From Mugil cephalus (Eukaryota; Chordata; Actinopteri; Mugiliformes; Mugilidae): a stretch of 64,000 nucleotides of DNA. The notes below the pieces were generated by a model, which was not told the origin of the DNA, ran no database searches, and saw only the letters and a list, made by a program, of their open reading frames with translations. The DNA lies in NCBI RefSeq assembly GCF_022458985.1, contig NC_061770.1, positions 35,259,599 through 35,323,598 on the forward strand, written 5' to 3'. The position numbers were made by a program, and so were the translations under genes. This document shows positions 32,801 through 44,367 of this stretch, piece after piece. Every line of letters begins with the position of its first letter. Within the stretch, counting starts at the first letter, position 1.

Positions 32801-35800
32801 CCAACCCCAACCCCAACCCCAACCCCAACCCTAACCCTAACCCCAACCCTAACCCTAACCCCAACCCCAACCCTAACCCTAACCCTAACCCCAACCCTAA
32901 CCCTAACCCAACCCTAACCCTAACCCTAACCCCAACCCTAACCCTAACCCTAACCCCAGCCCCAACCCCAACCCCAACCCTAAACCCAAACCCAAACCCC
33001 AACGCCAACCCCAACCCCAACCCCAACCCTAACCCTAACCCTAACCCCAACCCCAATCCCAACACTAACCCTAACCCCAACCCCAACCCTAACCCCAACC
33101 CCAACCCCAACTCTAACCCTAACCCCAATCCCAACCCTAACCCTAACCCCATCCCTAAACCATTCTCATTAAACAATGGATCAGACACTTATTTAAAAAA
33201 CAAAAAACAACAAAAAATACAAAAAACAAATGCAAGACTAGTTCTGACTTTCATCTCAGATTTCTGACTTTTTTTCCTCAAAATTCTGACTTTTTTCTCA
33301 GAAATCTGGGAAAAGTCAGGAATAAAAAAGAAAAAAAAAGCATTTGCTCTAACTTTTTTTTAATGTTATTTTTTTATCCAAAATGAGTTAAAAAGTTCAG
33401 ACGGATATTTTGAGGTTTAGGTGCAATAATAATAAATTAATAGAGAAGCAAAAAAAAGACGTACATGCTAGGTTGTTGAGTAAAAGTTTTACATTTTTAA
33501 CTAATTTTGGTTGCACTGTTTCATGGTCCAAAGATTCCAGCTGTGTATAGTTTCGTGGTGTGTTAGTAGCCTTTCTGCAACATTCAAGAGAGTAAAACAG
33601 TATGCTGTGGTTGATAGTTAGTTCAAATGCTTCAGTAATGTTAATTCATTCATTCTCCCCTGAAGGTTCAGATGCATAACGGTGATGTATACGAAGCCAG
33701 CATCAAGGATATTGACAAGAAGTCAGACATTGCTACCATCAAAGTCAACCCACAGGTGAGTCTGGGGCTCTTGGAAAGTTGGTTCTGGGGTTACTCTGTT
33801 GGAAATCCAAACTGGCTCTGATTTGTTGAAGAACTATTAAATTTTTGGCCAGTACGGTTTGAAATGCAGCCAATAATGAAATCCATGCTAGGGAGGACGC
33901 CCATCTAAATGTCTCATGGATGGGGGAGGATGTTCTGGAGAAGCGGATTTGTGATACAACTTGTTTTTAATGCATATTCTACACGTTAAATGTAACTCAG
34001 CAGCTCTTTACGGTCTGCGTTTCACCTACATGTAACTTAATTTTGTTTTCAAACTCACTTTTACATCACGCTTAGACCATTTTAATATCTCAGTTCATTT
34101 TTAGCTGCAGTACAGTCACCGTAGCCTTGCAGTATAACGTGATATGATTGGAATTAGGCCTTAGTAGCCAAACACAACATGTGACGTGATCTACGACGTG
34201 GACGGTACAAATGGGGGAATTAAAACATTCTGTCAGACGGCAGCTTTAGTCTTGGCAGGAGAAGATGGATAAGACGACCTTGTTGAGAAAAATCTGCCAG
34301 AAAGAGCAGCGATGTCTGTTTGTGGAAGTGAGAACCCAAACTTTTTCCTCAGCTCAGGATCGAAGGCAAAAAGTTTCCACTTTCAGCGTGAATTTTCCCT
34401 GTGGAGCTTCTAATCAGATGTGTGTTGCTTGCATAGCTGGTGGAAAATCCAAATGGGGTAAAGAAAAGCCAAAGACGTTTCACCACCAACACCACCTGTC
34501 CCAAGTGGCTCTGTTAATGTCTACCAGACCCAGGGAGGGGGCTACATCTGTGTGTGGTATAGATGGTGAATATCTTCGCATCTAGAAAATGTGTCATGAC
34601 CCAAAGCGTACTTGCAGTATATCAGTTGAACTTCTGTCCTCCTGCATATCCTCTGGATCAGAGCCGAGATAGGGAAGGAGGGAGGGGGGCTGGAGGGAAA
34701 CACAATCCAAAAAACCTTCGGCTTCACCCATTCATCCTCAGCAGAGCATGTGTTTTCACTCAGCTCCATCGGTTCCCTCCCTTACATCTCGCAGAGGAAG
34801 AGGGATATTTTAGGGCCGACCTTTCGACTTTACATATGCTGTAATTTATACTGAGCCGTACACCGATCAGCCACACCATCATGACGCCACAACATTATGG
34901 GAGAAGGGAATAATTTCGGTGTTCTGCTGGGAAAACTCCCGGACCGGGTATTCATTCATCTGGACGTTACCTAGACATGTAGACGTGCAGTAAAAAAAAA
35001 CATTCAATCAATAAGAAGCAAAGAGGACCAAAAAGACCATAGAGGCATGGTCTCTGACGAGTCCTGCACCTGGTCGTCTAACTGGAGGGGTCTGCACACG
35101 CTGGGAAATTTGGTGAAGGATCGGTGATGATCTGGGGGTTGGGGTTAGGGTTAGGGTTAGGGTTAGCAAGGTTGGAGTTCTGTTCAGATTCGTCTTTACA
35201 AAGGATGCACGAATCAAGCCAAGAACCATGACCCGTGACACACAGCTAGGATAGTCAAGGCGTGCACGGCGGAACACCAGCCCAATCTCCAGACCTGAAC
35301 CCCATTGAAAATCTGTCATTTTCTGCCCCGCCCCATAGCAATGACCCTTCCCGGCAGGATGCAGCATGACACCCTCAGAAGGGCTGTGTCCGTTCTCTGA
35401 TGAGTCAGAGCTCTTTTAGTTCTGGATTTGATAAGACTGCACTTTTTTGTCCCAGAAGGGAGTGGGGGTGGCGAGTCTATACCCAGGATGGGTGTGGTCA
35501 CTGGAAATGTGACCTGCTTTCTTTAGTTTACACTCAAGACATTTTAGTTTGGTTTCATGGGTGGAAGCCACGCAGCTGTGGAATTGGCCGAATGCAGCTA
35601 AATGTACTGAACATCAGCCCGGCTCTCCGGACCATGTGGAACGCTGCAGCGCTGTTTTGTTTTGACGTGAGATATACTTGGCTAATCACTGACCTGCATC
35701 TGTCATGTTTCCTAGCTAAGGAGAGGAGAGGATCCACATGCTACAGAGTAAAGCCAATTTTGCTGCAGGGATGTAATTGAAGACACACAATCTGGTCAAG

Positions 35801-38562
35801 ACAAAGAAAAAAAGTGGAAAGAGCACAGGGGAGATATAACAGAAGGTTTGATAGAGAACAAAGGGAAAGGCAGGGTGTTATTTTTTATATAGAGGGGTTA
35901 ATGAGAGGCGGCACTGATGACGAGAGGTCCGGGTTTGAGTCCAGCTCGGGTCTTTCTGGGTGGAGTTTGCATGTTCTCCCTTTGTCTGCGTTGGTTTTCT
36001 CCAGGTACTCCGGCTTCCTCCCACCTCCAAAGACTCGTTAGGCTAATTGGTGACTCTAAATTGACCCTAGTGTGAATGGTTGTTTGTCTCTGTGTTAGCC
36101 CTGCGATAGCCTGGTGACCTGTCCAGGGTGTACCCCGCCCCTCGCCTAATGACAGCTGGGATAGGCTCCAGTAAACCCCGCGACCCTAGTGAGGATTAGA
36201 AGTAGAAGATGAGATGAGGGGTTAACAAGACACAGGTGAAACTAATGTACAGTCAAAAAGAGGAAAAACGCAGGAAGTAAAACAAGGAACAACAAAGAAG
36301 AAATATATTTTTACAAAATAAAAGCAGGAATCACATTACCCACTTATCTTGTGCCCTACCTTTATCACACACTACTATACCCTCTTACCCCCACCCCTAG
36401 ACGAAGCTGCCTGTGTTGCGGCTGGGCCTCAGTGCCGACCTGAGGCCGGGGGAGTTCGTGGTGGCGATCGGCAGCCCCTTTGCCCTCCAGAACACCGTCA
36501 CCACCGGTATCGTCAGCACCGCTCAGAGGGACGGCAAGGAGCTGGGCATCAGGAACTCGGACATGGACTACATCCAGACGGACGCCATCATCAACGTGAG
36601 AACGTAGCTGAGGCAGATTCCTAGATGGAGCTGTGGCTGTCACTGTTTTATTTGATATTATTTGCGTGTTTTTTTTGTCTTCATAGTACGGGAATTCGGG
36701 AGGACCACTCGTCAATCTGGTAAGAATTCAGTTCAGGTCCATACTTTTAACATCGACCATCCCTTTGGTTCTTGGTAGGGCCGTACCATGATGTATAATA
36801 GTCGTGCATGATCCATGAATGATGACAGAGGATATAATGGAGAGAATAAGTTAGACCACCGAGGTAGAAGAATCTAACTGTAAATGCTTTCTCCTGATGT
36901 CACCCTGCTGTGTTTGAGGACGGGGAAGTGATCGGCATCAACACCCTGAAAGTTGCCGCAGGAATCTCGTTTGCCATCCCGTCGGACAGGATCACTCGCT
37001 TCCTCAACGACTCGCTCCAGAAGAACAGCAAAGGTCAGTGTGACAATGATACAAATTTATATAGAGAGAAAGAAAAAAGATGTGAGTCTTCTTCTGAATG
37101 AACTGTAAGTAACTGGGAACTCTTTCAGATGTGAGGTCGGTAAAGAAGCGTTTCATTGGAATCCGGATGATGACCATCACACCAGCGTAAGTATAGAACA
37201 GTTAACAGAAACGTAACATTATGACCACCTTCCTAATATTGCGTAGGTCTACCTTGTGCCTCCAAACCAATAGTGACTCATCAGAGAATGGACATGGACC
37301 TTCTGAGGGTGTCCTGAATGTTCTTAGTGGGGGTCTTTGGGTCCTATGAGTTGATGTGGAGGGCTCAGACCTTATCTTCATTCTTCAGACATGCTTGCGG
37401 CAGTGCTGGAGTGGAGCAAATTGCTCGTGTTGCTGCTTCTGACAACAGGGCGAAGAAGCGTTAGTTTTGGCCTTCACACATTCCTCGTACTTTGGTTTGT
37501 GATTTTAGATTATTGAACAGAAAACAAGTCCATGATGAATAACTTGAGGCTGCCTCTCCAAGGTGCACTCCTCGTTTAATGGAGCTTTAACCATACGTTC
37601 GCCCCCTGGTGGTTGGCTGAGTACTGGTTCATCCATCCTCACCATGATTGTCCTAGCTGTGTGACATGGACCATTGTCCTGCTAGAAAAAATCAATCCTG
37701 GTTTTCTTCCAGGATGACCTCATACATAGCTTGATTCATGCATTCCTTCTCAGAGAATATGACTCCAATTCCAGCACACAATGAGTTTGAGACACTGTGG
37801 TTTGTAGACCATTAGACGACCAGCTGTTGGACTCTTGGTCCTTTTTTCTAGATTTACACAACGTAAGCCCCAACCCTAAGAACTTGTTTCAAACCGTTCG
37901 CGCCATGAGCTTCACCCCAACCTTTGTTTTCGCCCTCAGCTGGTCTGTAGTCTTGTTGACCCCAATGTTTGCTGCTTGACCTCGATCTTATAAACCCCCA
38001 TATTAGACATTTTAAGGATGGATCTTCAGGTTAAGCCAGAATTGAACTTTTCTTTTCAACTCTTTTCATGGTCAATAGTCGCTACTAGCACTGTTTTCAG
38101 TATCTAGCTGGTCCTACTACAAGAGGATAGTGTCATTTTTGTACTAGAGCTGTCTAATAGTACCTTGGTTTGCTGTGTTCCAGGATAATTGAAGAGCTAA
38201 AGCAGCAGAACACAGACTTCCTCAACGTTACCGGTGGCATTTACATCCAAGAGGTCGTTCGTCACTCTCCTGCAGAGAAGTAGGTTTTCATTTATCAATT
38301 CACTCTTTAAACTAAAGAAAAACTTTCACCTGTAACCACCGTTTTGTTTTTTTTTTTGTCTTTTTATTCCTCTACTCTGTCTTTAATCATCAGAGGTGGA
38401 ATCAGAGGCGGAGACATTATCGTAAAACTGAACGGCAGACCTCTAATGACAACGGCCGACCTGCAGAGGGCGCTGCAGGAGGAAACGGACCTGCTGCTCG
38501 AGGTCAGAAGGGACAATGACGACCTGCTCTTCAACATCCAGCCCAACCTCATCATGCAGTAG
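29815..38562 (+). CDS. htra3: HtrA serine peptidase 3 (10 coding exons)
   Basis: Secreted serine protease that in mammals degrades matrix proteins and restrains TGF-beta signalling. Coding exons: 29815-30229, 31548-31647, 32064-32196, 33666-33755, 36401-36595, 36687-36719, 36919-37033, 37129-37186, 38184-38279, 38394-38562. They join in frame to 467 residues (human 453). Domains in order: a signal peptide of about 20 residues, an IGFBP-type Cys-rich module ([16 protein letters not shown]), a Kazal module ([14 protein letters not shown]), the protease, and a C-terminal PDZ ([14 protein letters not shown]). The catalytic triad is His201 (TNAHVV), Asp237 (KKSDIA) and Ser315 (GNSGGP), with the same spacing as human 191/227/305. 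The ATG at 29815 starts the signal peptide. The frame upstream has no other ATG, only a GTG. Closer to HTRA3 than HTRA1 ([19 protein letters not shown]). The a/b paralogue is not resolved. Confidence 0.95.
31309..31356 (+). other. htra3: candidate in-frame 48-nt cassette exon of htra3
   Basis: The segment is bounded by a good acceptor (TTTTATCTGAAGCAG, with a long pyrimidine tract before it) and a donor (AAAG|GTATGC). It is exactly 16 codons and phase 1 at both ends. Including it between exon 1 and the 31548 exon therefore keeps the frame and inserts [20 protein letters not shown] sequence in the linker between the Kazal and protease domains. Direct joining of exon 1 to 31548 best matches human HTRA3 (LG then SSPRYKF), so this would be an optional exon. 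Confidence 0.5.
32652..33162. repeat. interstitial telomere-like array (CCCTAA / CCCCAA)
   Basis: About 510 bp of hexamers mix the vertebrate telomere unit CCCTAA with CCCCAA, plus a few CCCAAA variants. It lies in htra3 intron 3. The C-rich strand is the plus strand. Frames through it (repeated NPNPN or GLGLG) are by-products. The degeneracy suggests an old insertion or amplification, not a recent chromosome end. Confidence 0.93.
34859..35410 (+). mobile_element. family B element with transposase relic, htra3 intron 4
   Basis: It begins TACACCGATCAGCCAC. It contains the family's 'gttacctagacatgtagacg' stretch and ends near 'ccgttctctgatgagtcaga'. At 35285-35318 it reads [10 protein letters not shown] in one frame, the third catalytic motif region of Tc1/mariner transposases. 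The family is therefore a decayed Tc1/mariner lineage. A GGGTTA run is embedded at 35139-35166. Confidence 0.7.
35139..35166. repeat. short interstitial telomere-like run (GGGTTA)
   Basis: Four to five GGGTTA units occur inside the family B element, in the opposite strand sense to the 32652 array. Confidence 0.85.
35907..36217 (+). mobile_element. tRNA-derived teleost SINE
   Basis: The head has a B-box-like GGTTTGAGTCC (35932-35942). Next come the widespread teleost phrases 'tggagtttgcatgttctccc' and 'aattggtgactctaaattga', then 'gacctgtccagggtgtaccc' and a GATGAGATGAG tail. The A box is degenerate. It lies in htra3 intron 4 about 180 bp upstream of exon 5. Confidence 0.8.
37199..37980 (-). 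mobile_element. family B element, inverted, htra3 intron 8
   Basis: The left part reads AACATTATGACCACCTTCC, then the reverse complement of the family's 3' end and its 'cattctctgatgagtc' phrase. The right limit is uncertain. The sequence to about 37980 includes a 'gtcctgctagaaaaaatcaa' stretch that may belong to the same transposon. Confidence 0.55.
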
Positions 38563-38576
38563 ACGATGGGTTGGAG

Positions 38577-38961
38577 CATAGACTGTATATAGAGATGGAC
38601 CAGCTCCGCAAAAGTGAAGCCAGAGCGAGTAGAGCTCCCCCTGGTGGCTGGAGGCTGCAGTATAGGTCATAAGCTCCACCCCCTCCGTGTTAGCAAATGG
38701 GACTTGAACCTAAAACTAAAACACCAAAATAGACGTCAACTATTTTTTTTTTTTGATGGTTTCTGTCATTTTAGGTAGTTAATATGATGTTGATGCATTT
38801 ACAAGTTTTGGAAAAGTTTTGTTTTAGCTCATTAAGTGTGGGCGGGATGTCGTGAGTCCGGTGGAAGTGTGGGAACGACCAGTCATGAGATGGTGTCACC
38901 CATAGCCCCGGGAAATGAGAGGAAGTGGAGACGCCTTATCCATATTTATATACAGTCTATG
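38577..38961 (-). mobile_element. family A miniature element in the htra3 3' UTR
   Basis: It is bounded by CATAGACTGTATATA (38577) and TATATACAGTCTATG (38961). The inverted ends are near perfect, and the interior carries the 'gagctccccctggtggctgg' phrase. It starts 15 nt after the htra3 stop codon, so the start of the 3' UTR is transposon-derived. Confidence 0.85.
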
Positions 38962-39105
38962 CGTTGGACCAGCAGCGAGTGCAATATTTTGGGATACGGC
39001 AAAAAATTCTGTGTCACAATTGATGTGAAGCGCACACATATAACTGATTGGTGCAAAGGTGCTCAAAACACATCGGAACAAAGCATCGTAAACCCGATGC
39101 CCTGT

Positions 39106-39111
39106 AATAAA
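39106..39111 (+). terminator. candidate poly(A) signal, htra3
   Basis: This is the first AATAAA downstream of the htra3 stop, about 545 nt away and beyond the family A element. It is assigned only on position. Confidence 0.4.
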
Positions 39112-39803
39112 CGTGAAATATGCTCTTATTTGGATTGTAAATGTTCCAAAATGTTTATTGTAGTTAGTGTTTCTGAACTGTAGTGGTACAGTCTCCTTCT
39201 CTACAATCTCTCCACACTTAGTTTTCTCTTTGTTAGTCGACTTCTGCATTTGGTTCAGTTGGATTTACAGCGTGTTAAAAGATATGCTAGCAAATACAAG
39301 TGGGCTGAAATGCTGCCTTTATTTTCAGACTTTGATTTACAAAATACATGTGAGCAGAGGGTCCAGGTGACCTTTATGTCGCTCTTGACAATGTGAGATC
39401 AAAAGATCAAACTGCTAACACCTCTGGTTCGTGCACAACCAGAGAAGATGAGTTCTGACGAGCCCCAAAATGGAGCATCAGCATCGGGAGTGGGAGTTCC
39501 CGCCTACTGATCCCCTGTGTTTCATGTTCTGCAAATGAACTGCACGTTCAGTTTGATGTGTTGTGTGTTGATGTCATACGATGCCGGGTGTGAACAAAGC
39601 CCAACCAGAGCTCCTCTCACAGGGGACACGGTCCCAGACGAGTTCTGAGACCTTGGGGGGAATGTTGGGCTGGCTTCCAGGAAATTCTTTTGTCATATTA
39701 AAATAAGTCCGTGAGGAGCAACTTCAATGCATTCTCTGGTTATTTTTTCATCGTTAATATGCATAATGCTGTGATTGGTGATCTGATGTTGGTTAGTTTA
39801 AAT

Positions 39804-39905
39804 CTGTGATTCTCAACTGGTTTTCTGCGGCCCCCTAGTGGCCTGAGATGTAATTGCAAGGGGTCTGTGAAAAAATATTCTTTAAAAAAAATATCATGAA
39901 ATTTT
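39804..39905. mobile_element. hAT-like miniature element, partial
   Basis: The words GTGATTCTCAAC, CCCTAGTGGCCTGAGATG and TAATTGCAAGGGGTC match the left end of the complete copy at 45689-46206. The right end was not found. It lies between the convergent htra3 and acox3 genes. Confidence 0.55.
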
Positions 39906-40785
39906 CAAAAAAATTGTGATGCCTCCACAAACACTGGCTTATAAAGGGTTATAAAGTCAGAAATTAACCACTTTTTTGATATTTGTGATTAGCATTGATT
40001 TAAGGATTTATGTAAAAAAGTAGAAAAGAAAATATTAACGTGTGCTATTTTTAGGGTCTTTTTGAAGAGGTCAATTTTGTCCCTCAATGGTAACAATGTA
40101 ATAATTTAGGTCACGCAGTCTAAAAATGGAGCATTATGGGAGGTTTGAGGTTTTGTAATATCATCCATATAATGGCAAAAAGCAGAACTACCACTAAGTT
40201 ATCAAAAAAAAATAAATAAATAAAATGGAATCGGAAACTTTTGTCCTTATTAGGAGATGATGGTTAAATGATAACAGACAGACCCTGTCAGGTTTTGAGT
40301 GTTGAGGTGAAGAGCAGCGCAAATGATGAGGACGGAAGTTCAAATAAAAGGTATTTAAAAACTAACGAAAGGCTGCATGTGGCAGGAAAATCCAAAAAGC
40401 AGAAAATGAAAGAAAGAATCACGGACATGGCACAGAGACATAGGACGGGGACAAGGCAACATAACAAACTCACCAGGGAAAAACATATAAAGATTGATCA
40501 CGAAATAAAAGACAGAGCCACACTGACTCCAACACTCACCTGAATGAAGACTCAAAGACTTCACATGTTTGAGAGATTCCTTTATCACAGGAACTGTTTG
40601 TGAAACAGAGCCAGACAAACACACGTATAAATCTGATAAAAACAGGACATTTGGACGACTCTTCTGTCTTTACACACACGTTTTAGTCAAGGGTCTCAAC
40701 AAATTAATATTTAGACCTGGTCCCTGAAGTATGATCAAGATTTAAAGCATCTTAACTGACCTTAATTTCCTTTTTTAATTGAGTA

Positions 40786-40791
40786 TTTATT
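40786..40791 (-). terminator. candidate poly(A) signal, acox3
   Basis: AATAAA on the minus strand, about 180 nt after the acox3 stop codon. It is the nearest such signal. It would place the (TA)n tract inside the acox3 3' UTR. Confidence 0.55.
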
Positions 40792-40869
40792 CTAAGATGT
40801 TGGAAAAAGTGAAAAATGTCCTGTTTTGTCTGACACTCTCCAACCAAAGGCCATACAGTTTTTTAGTCG

Positions 40870-40872
<3 letters not shown>

Positions 40873-40922
<50 letters not shown>
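40873..40922. repeat. (TA)n microsatellite, about 25 units
   Basis: A perfect TA dinucleotide run lies 50 nt downstream of the acox3 stop codon on the minus strand. It is inside the predicted 3' UTR. Confidence 0.95.
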
Positions 40923-40923
<1 letters not shown>

Positions 40924-40971
40924 CTATATCATTGCTGTAATCTCTTGTAGGACGTCTCTGAGTTCCACATT

Positions 40972-43900
40972 TCAGAGTCTTGGACGCAAGGATCCAACCA
41001 CGGGTTTGTCCGAGCAGAACTCTTTCCACCAGGACGGACGTTCCAGCACCTGGTTGCCCTGCATCACCGTTGACCACATGTTCTTGTAGATCTGTAGAGA
41101 GCAGAACCAGAGGGAAGAAGGTGTAAATGGTCCAAACCTACCAATCGAGGTCTTCGTTTATCAGTACGTTGAAGAAGTGGTCTACTGGATTTAGAGGCCA
41201 GGCCAACACCTTGTGTTGATTTTTTTTTTAAAAGTTGTTCCTAAACATTTTTCTTAGCTGCTGCCATCAAGGAGTGTAATTGCTATGAGGTGGGGGTGTC
41301 TGGTCTGGTCTAGGTGGGTGCTACATCTCTAAGTAACATCACAATGAACCAGGTCCAAACGTTTCCCAGCAGAATATTTAATTGTCACAAGATGGTTTAA
41401 ATGTCTGTGGTCTTAATGTTGTGGCTGATCGGTGTATTGTGTATTTACCTGGCCATCAGCGCTGCCAATGGGTGAGTTGAGAATGAAATCAGTGGGAGCA
41501 AAAGCGTCAACCAAAGACACGGCATCATCCTTCAGCTGGAGGAGGTGAAGAAAAAAATGTTACGTGAGCAATAAATTCATCATTTATCGGTTTCATCAAG
41601 TCACACGCAAAAACCAGGCCGATAAAAGTTTAGCTTCAGAGGAAAGAATAACACAGAATGGGATGTAATTAACAGCACAGCACATTTTAAAACAGTGACT
41701 TAGGCCCTGGTCAGGCCTTTCATTTACATCCACTAGTGGGCAGCTTTTACATCCCCCCGGTGTTAAAATACATCTATATATCGTAATAAAAAACTAGGTA
41801 GACGCCTACATTTGTAAAAACCTCAAATATCTAAAGCTAAAACGCTTTTACGCTCTTGTGAGGTGGTTTTTCAGACGTACAGATATGAAAGTTTATCGCA
41901 AAAGTGCCATTTTTATTGAAATTTGAAAATGTTGAAAGAGATATCTCTTCCTCCGTCCGTCTTTCTACAGTCTGTGGTTCGTCTGATCTGTTTCTAAGAG
42001 CAGGACCAGACAAATAACAGGTGAGAGATGTTTTTGTACCTGTGAGCAGAGAGTGAGGATGGACATTTGGACCAAGTCTGCAGGTTTCCTTCCGCTCAAG
42101 TAACCGCCTGGACAGAAACAACGATATCACGTTACCAAATCTTTATTGTGTAGATTTCTCTGAATAGCACAAGAAAAATCATGTGAATCTCTTGGGATTT
42201 ACTTGGATTTCTGGATAAATTTGACTATTACAGATACTTTTGTAACCTTTTCCTGCTCTGTGGAGGTTTACATGTTGTTCACTAAAAACATGAAAACATA
42301 TAGTGTTTTGTGTGGTATTGGTCTAAGCCGTGGGTCTTAAAAAGAGGTCCCACGACCCCTAGTGGCTCCACAGAGGTACTCCACACATTTAAATTCCTTT
42401 AAATGCACGTTAACGTGAATCCAGCATATTTTAGTGAAGACGTTAACTTTCATTCAGCGCCACACTGCAGGGCCTCCTGCACACAGTAGGCCCCGCCCCC
42501 ATCGCTGCTGAGCCAATCACAAGGCCGCATGTGACTGGTGATTCACTGTCCCTACGACATTTGAAGTTAAAACTTGAATCTGTCAGTCATTTTCTTTATT
42601 TTTTAGGTATGTTTATTTCAGGTATGTTTATGCCACCCTATGTTGAATACAAAAAGATAATAATAATGTATATTTATAATGGCACAAGTTTAATATAGAA
42701 CACATATAGTAGGTAAAGGGTCCCTGCTTAATCTCTCCATCAGTTTGGGTCCTTGACCTGAAAAGACCACTGGTTTAAGGAGAGTGTGTTTGTCTATTGT
42801 TGTGGCTTGTTGTGAATTTATGCAGAAATCCAAGTAAGGGTTCACGCTTTTTCTTGCTGCCATCTATACCTTGGTACAGCGTGGCCATGTGGGTGCTGAG
42901 GCTCCACAGTCCGTACAGGGCACACAGCTTCCTCAGCACCGGCCTCAGAGCAGCTGGTGTGTCCTGGTCGGTCGTCAGCTCGTGAAATCTCTGAAGGCAG
43001 TTGTGTTCAACGTAGGCGATGGCCAGGGACCTGCAGTAGTAGACCTGGACACATAAAAGGCAAAGCAGGACAACACTGATGAATGTTTCCATCTGCGAGA
43101 TTTACATTCGGAAGTAGGAGTTTCTGGTAAAACTGGAGGTAATAGAGTCTAACCTCTAACCTCCTACTACCGCCTCACCAAACATCACCATCTTTGAGTT
43201 CTTTGGCAGTTCTGACACTAGCCAGACGCTACTAAAGCAAAAGAGGAAGACGACACCGATCCGATCATTTAAAGAACTTCCTGGGTCGGTTTGTCCCTCG
43301 CGTCCGTCTTACCTGGCTGTTGTTATGGGCCTCGAACTCATCGCTGGACGTGGCCTTCTGCTGCTCCAGCCTCTTATGACTCTCCACCAGCAGGAAACAC
43401 ACCAGCCACCGATAGGCCGCCACCGGCACTGATGCGACAAACAACGTTACGTTAAAGCCACTCACAGCACTGAGGATTTATAGAATCCAGCTCCTGGTAT
43501 TTTTAAGTAAAAGACGAGCAGAGATCTAGTTTTCCACCAGTGTGTTGTGCTTTGCGTGTTAGACAAGTAGCCACAGATATATTGCGTTCAGTCATTTATT
43601 TTATCAGAAGACATTGAAGTTGTAGAGACTCTGAGCTCTTAAGTATTCACATCCGAATTGGAGAAAGGGTTTAGGAAACGCAGCTTTTTAATTAATATGT
43701 AGCGACTCTGTCTTGATTCAAAAGCTGTGGACACGTGTGAGACATCCCTTCATTATTTCATTAAATTCAGCAGCAACACTGGAGTTGTTTCCATTTTAAT
43801 TTGGAAAATAGGAGAGAGGATGTTATTTTCAGGTGTAATTAAATAGCCAAAGCAAGTAGAGCTCCCCCTGGTGGCTGGAGGCTGCAGTATAGCTCATAAG

Positions 43901-44305
43901 CTCCACCCCCCTCTTAGTGGGCAGGACCTAAAACACTAAAATATTTTATTTTTTCTTCCCCAAGGATGGTTTCTGTCATTTTAGGTTGTTAATATAATGT
44001 TGATGAAGGTTAAGGTGTCAATTTTTCTGATAATTTTTCTTTTACTTCGTTATTTGACGCTATAGAAACAGGATGTGACATAATGGCGACCACCTGTTGC
44101 CATGCCAACTGCTCCGTGAAGCAAGTTGTAAAAAACACAGTAAGTAAATTCAGTGTATAATCCACCGTTTCCTTGTAACTGGTGCAGAGCGTAGTATTAA
44201 TTAAACGAAAACGCGTGTGAGTCTGGAGGGAGAGTGGGCGGGGCATATATCATGACTCCGCCCTCAGACTGTAAGAGATAGATAGATACATAGATAGATA
44301 AATAC

Positions 44306-44367
<62 letters not shown>

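Noticed and set aside
32593..33267. 224-codon frame of repeated NPNPN and its GLGLG antisense
   Set aside because: It is a translation of a telomere-like hexamer array.
35932..35942. tRNA gene
   Set aside because: Only a B-box-like word within a SINE. No cloverleaf and a degenerate A box.
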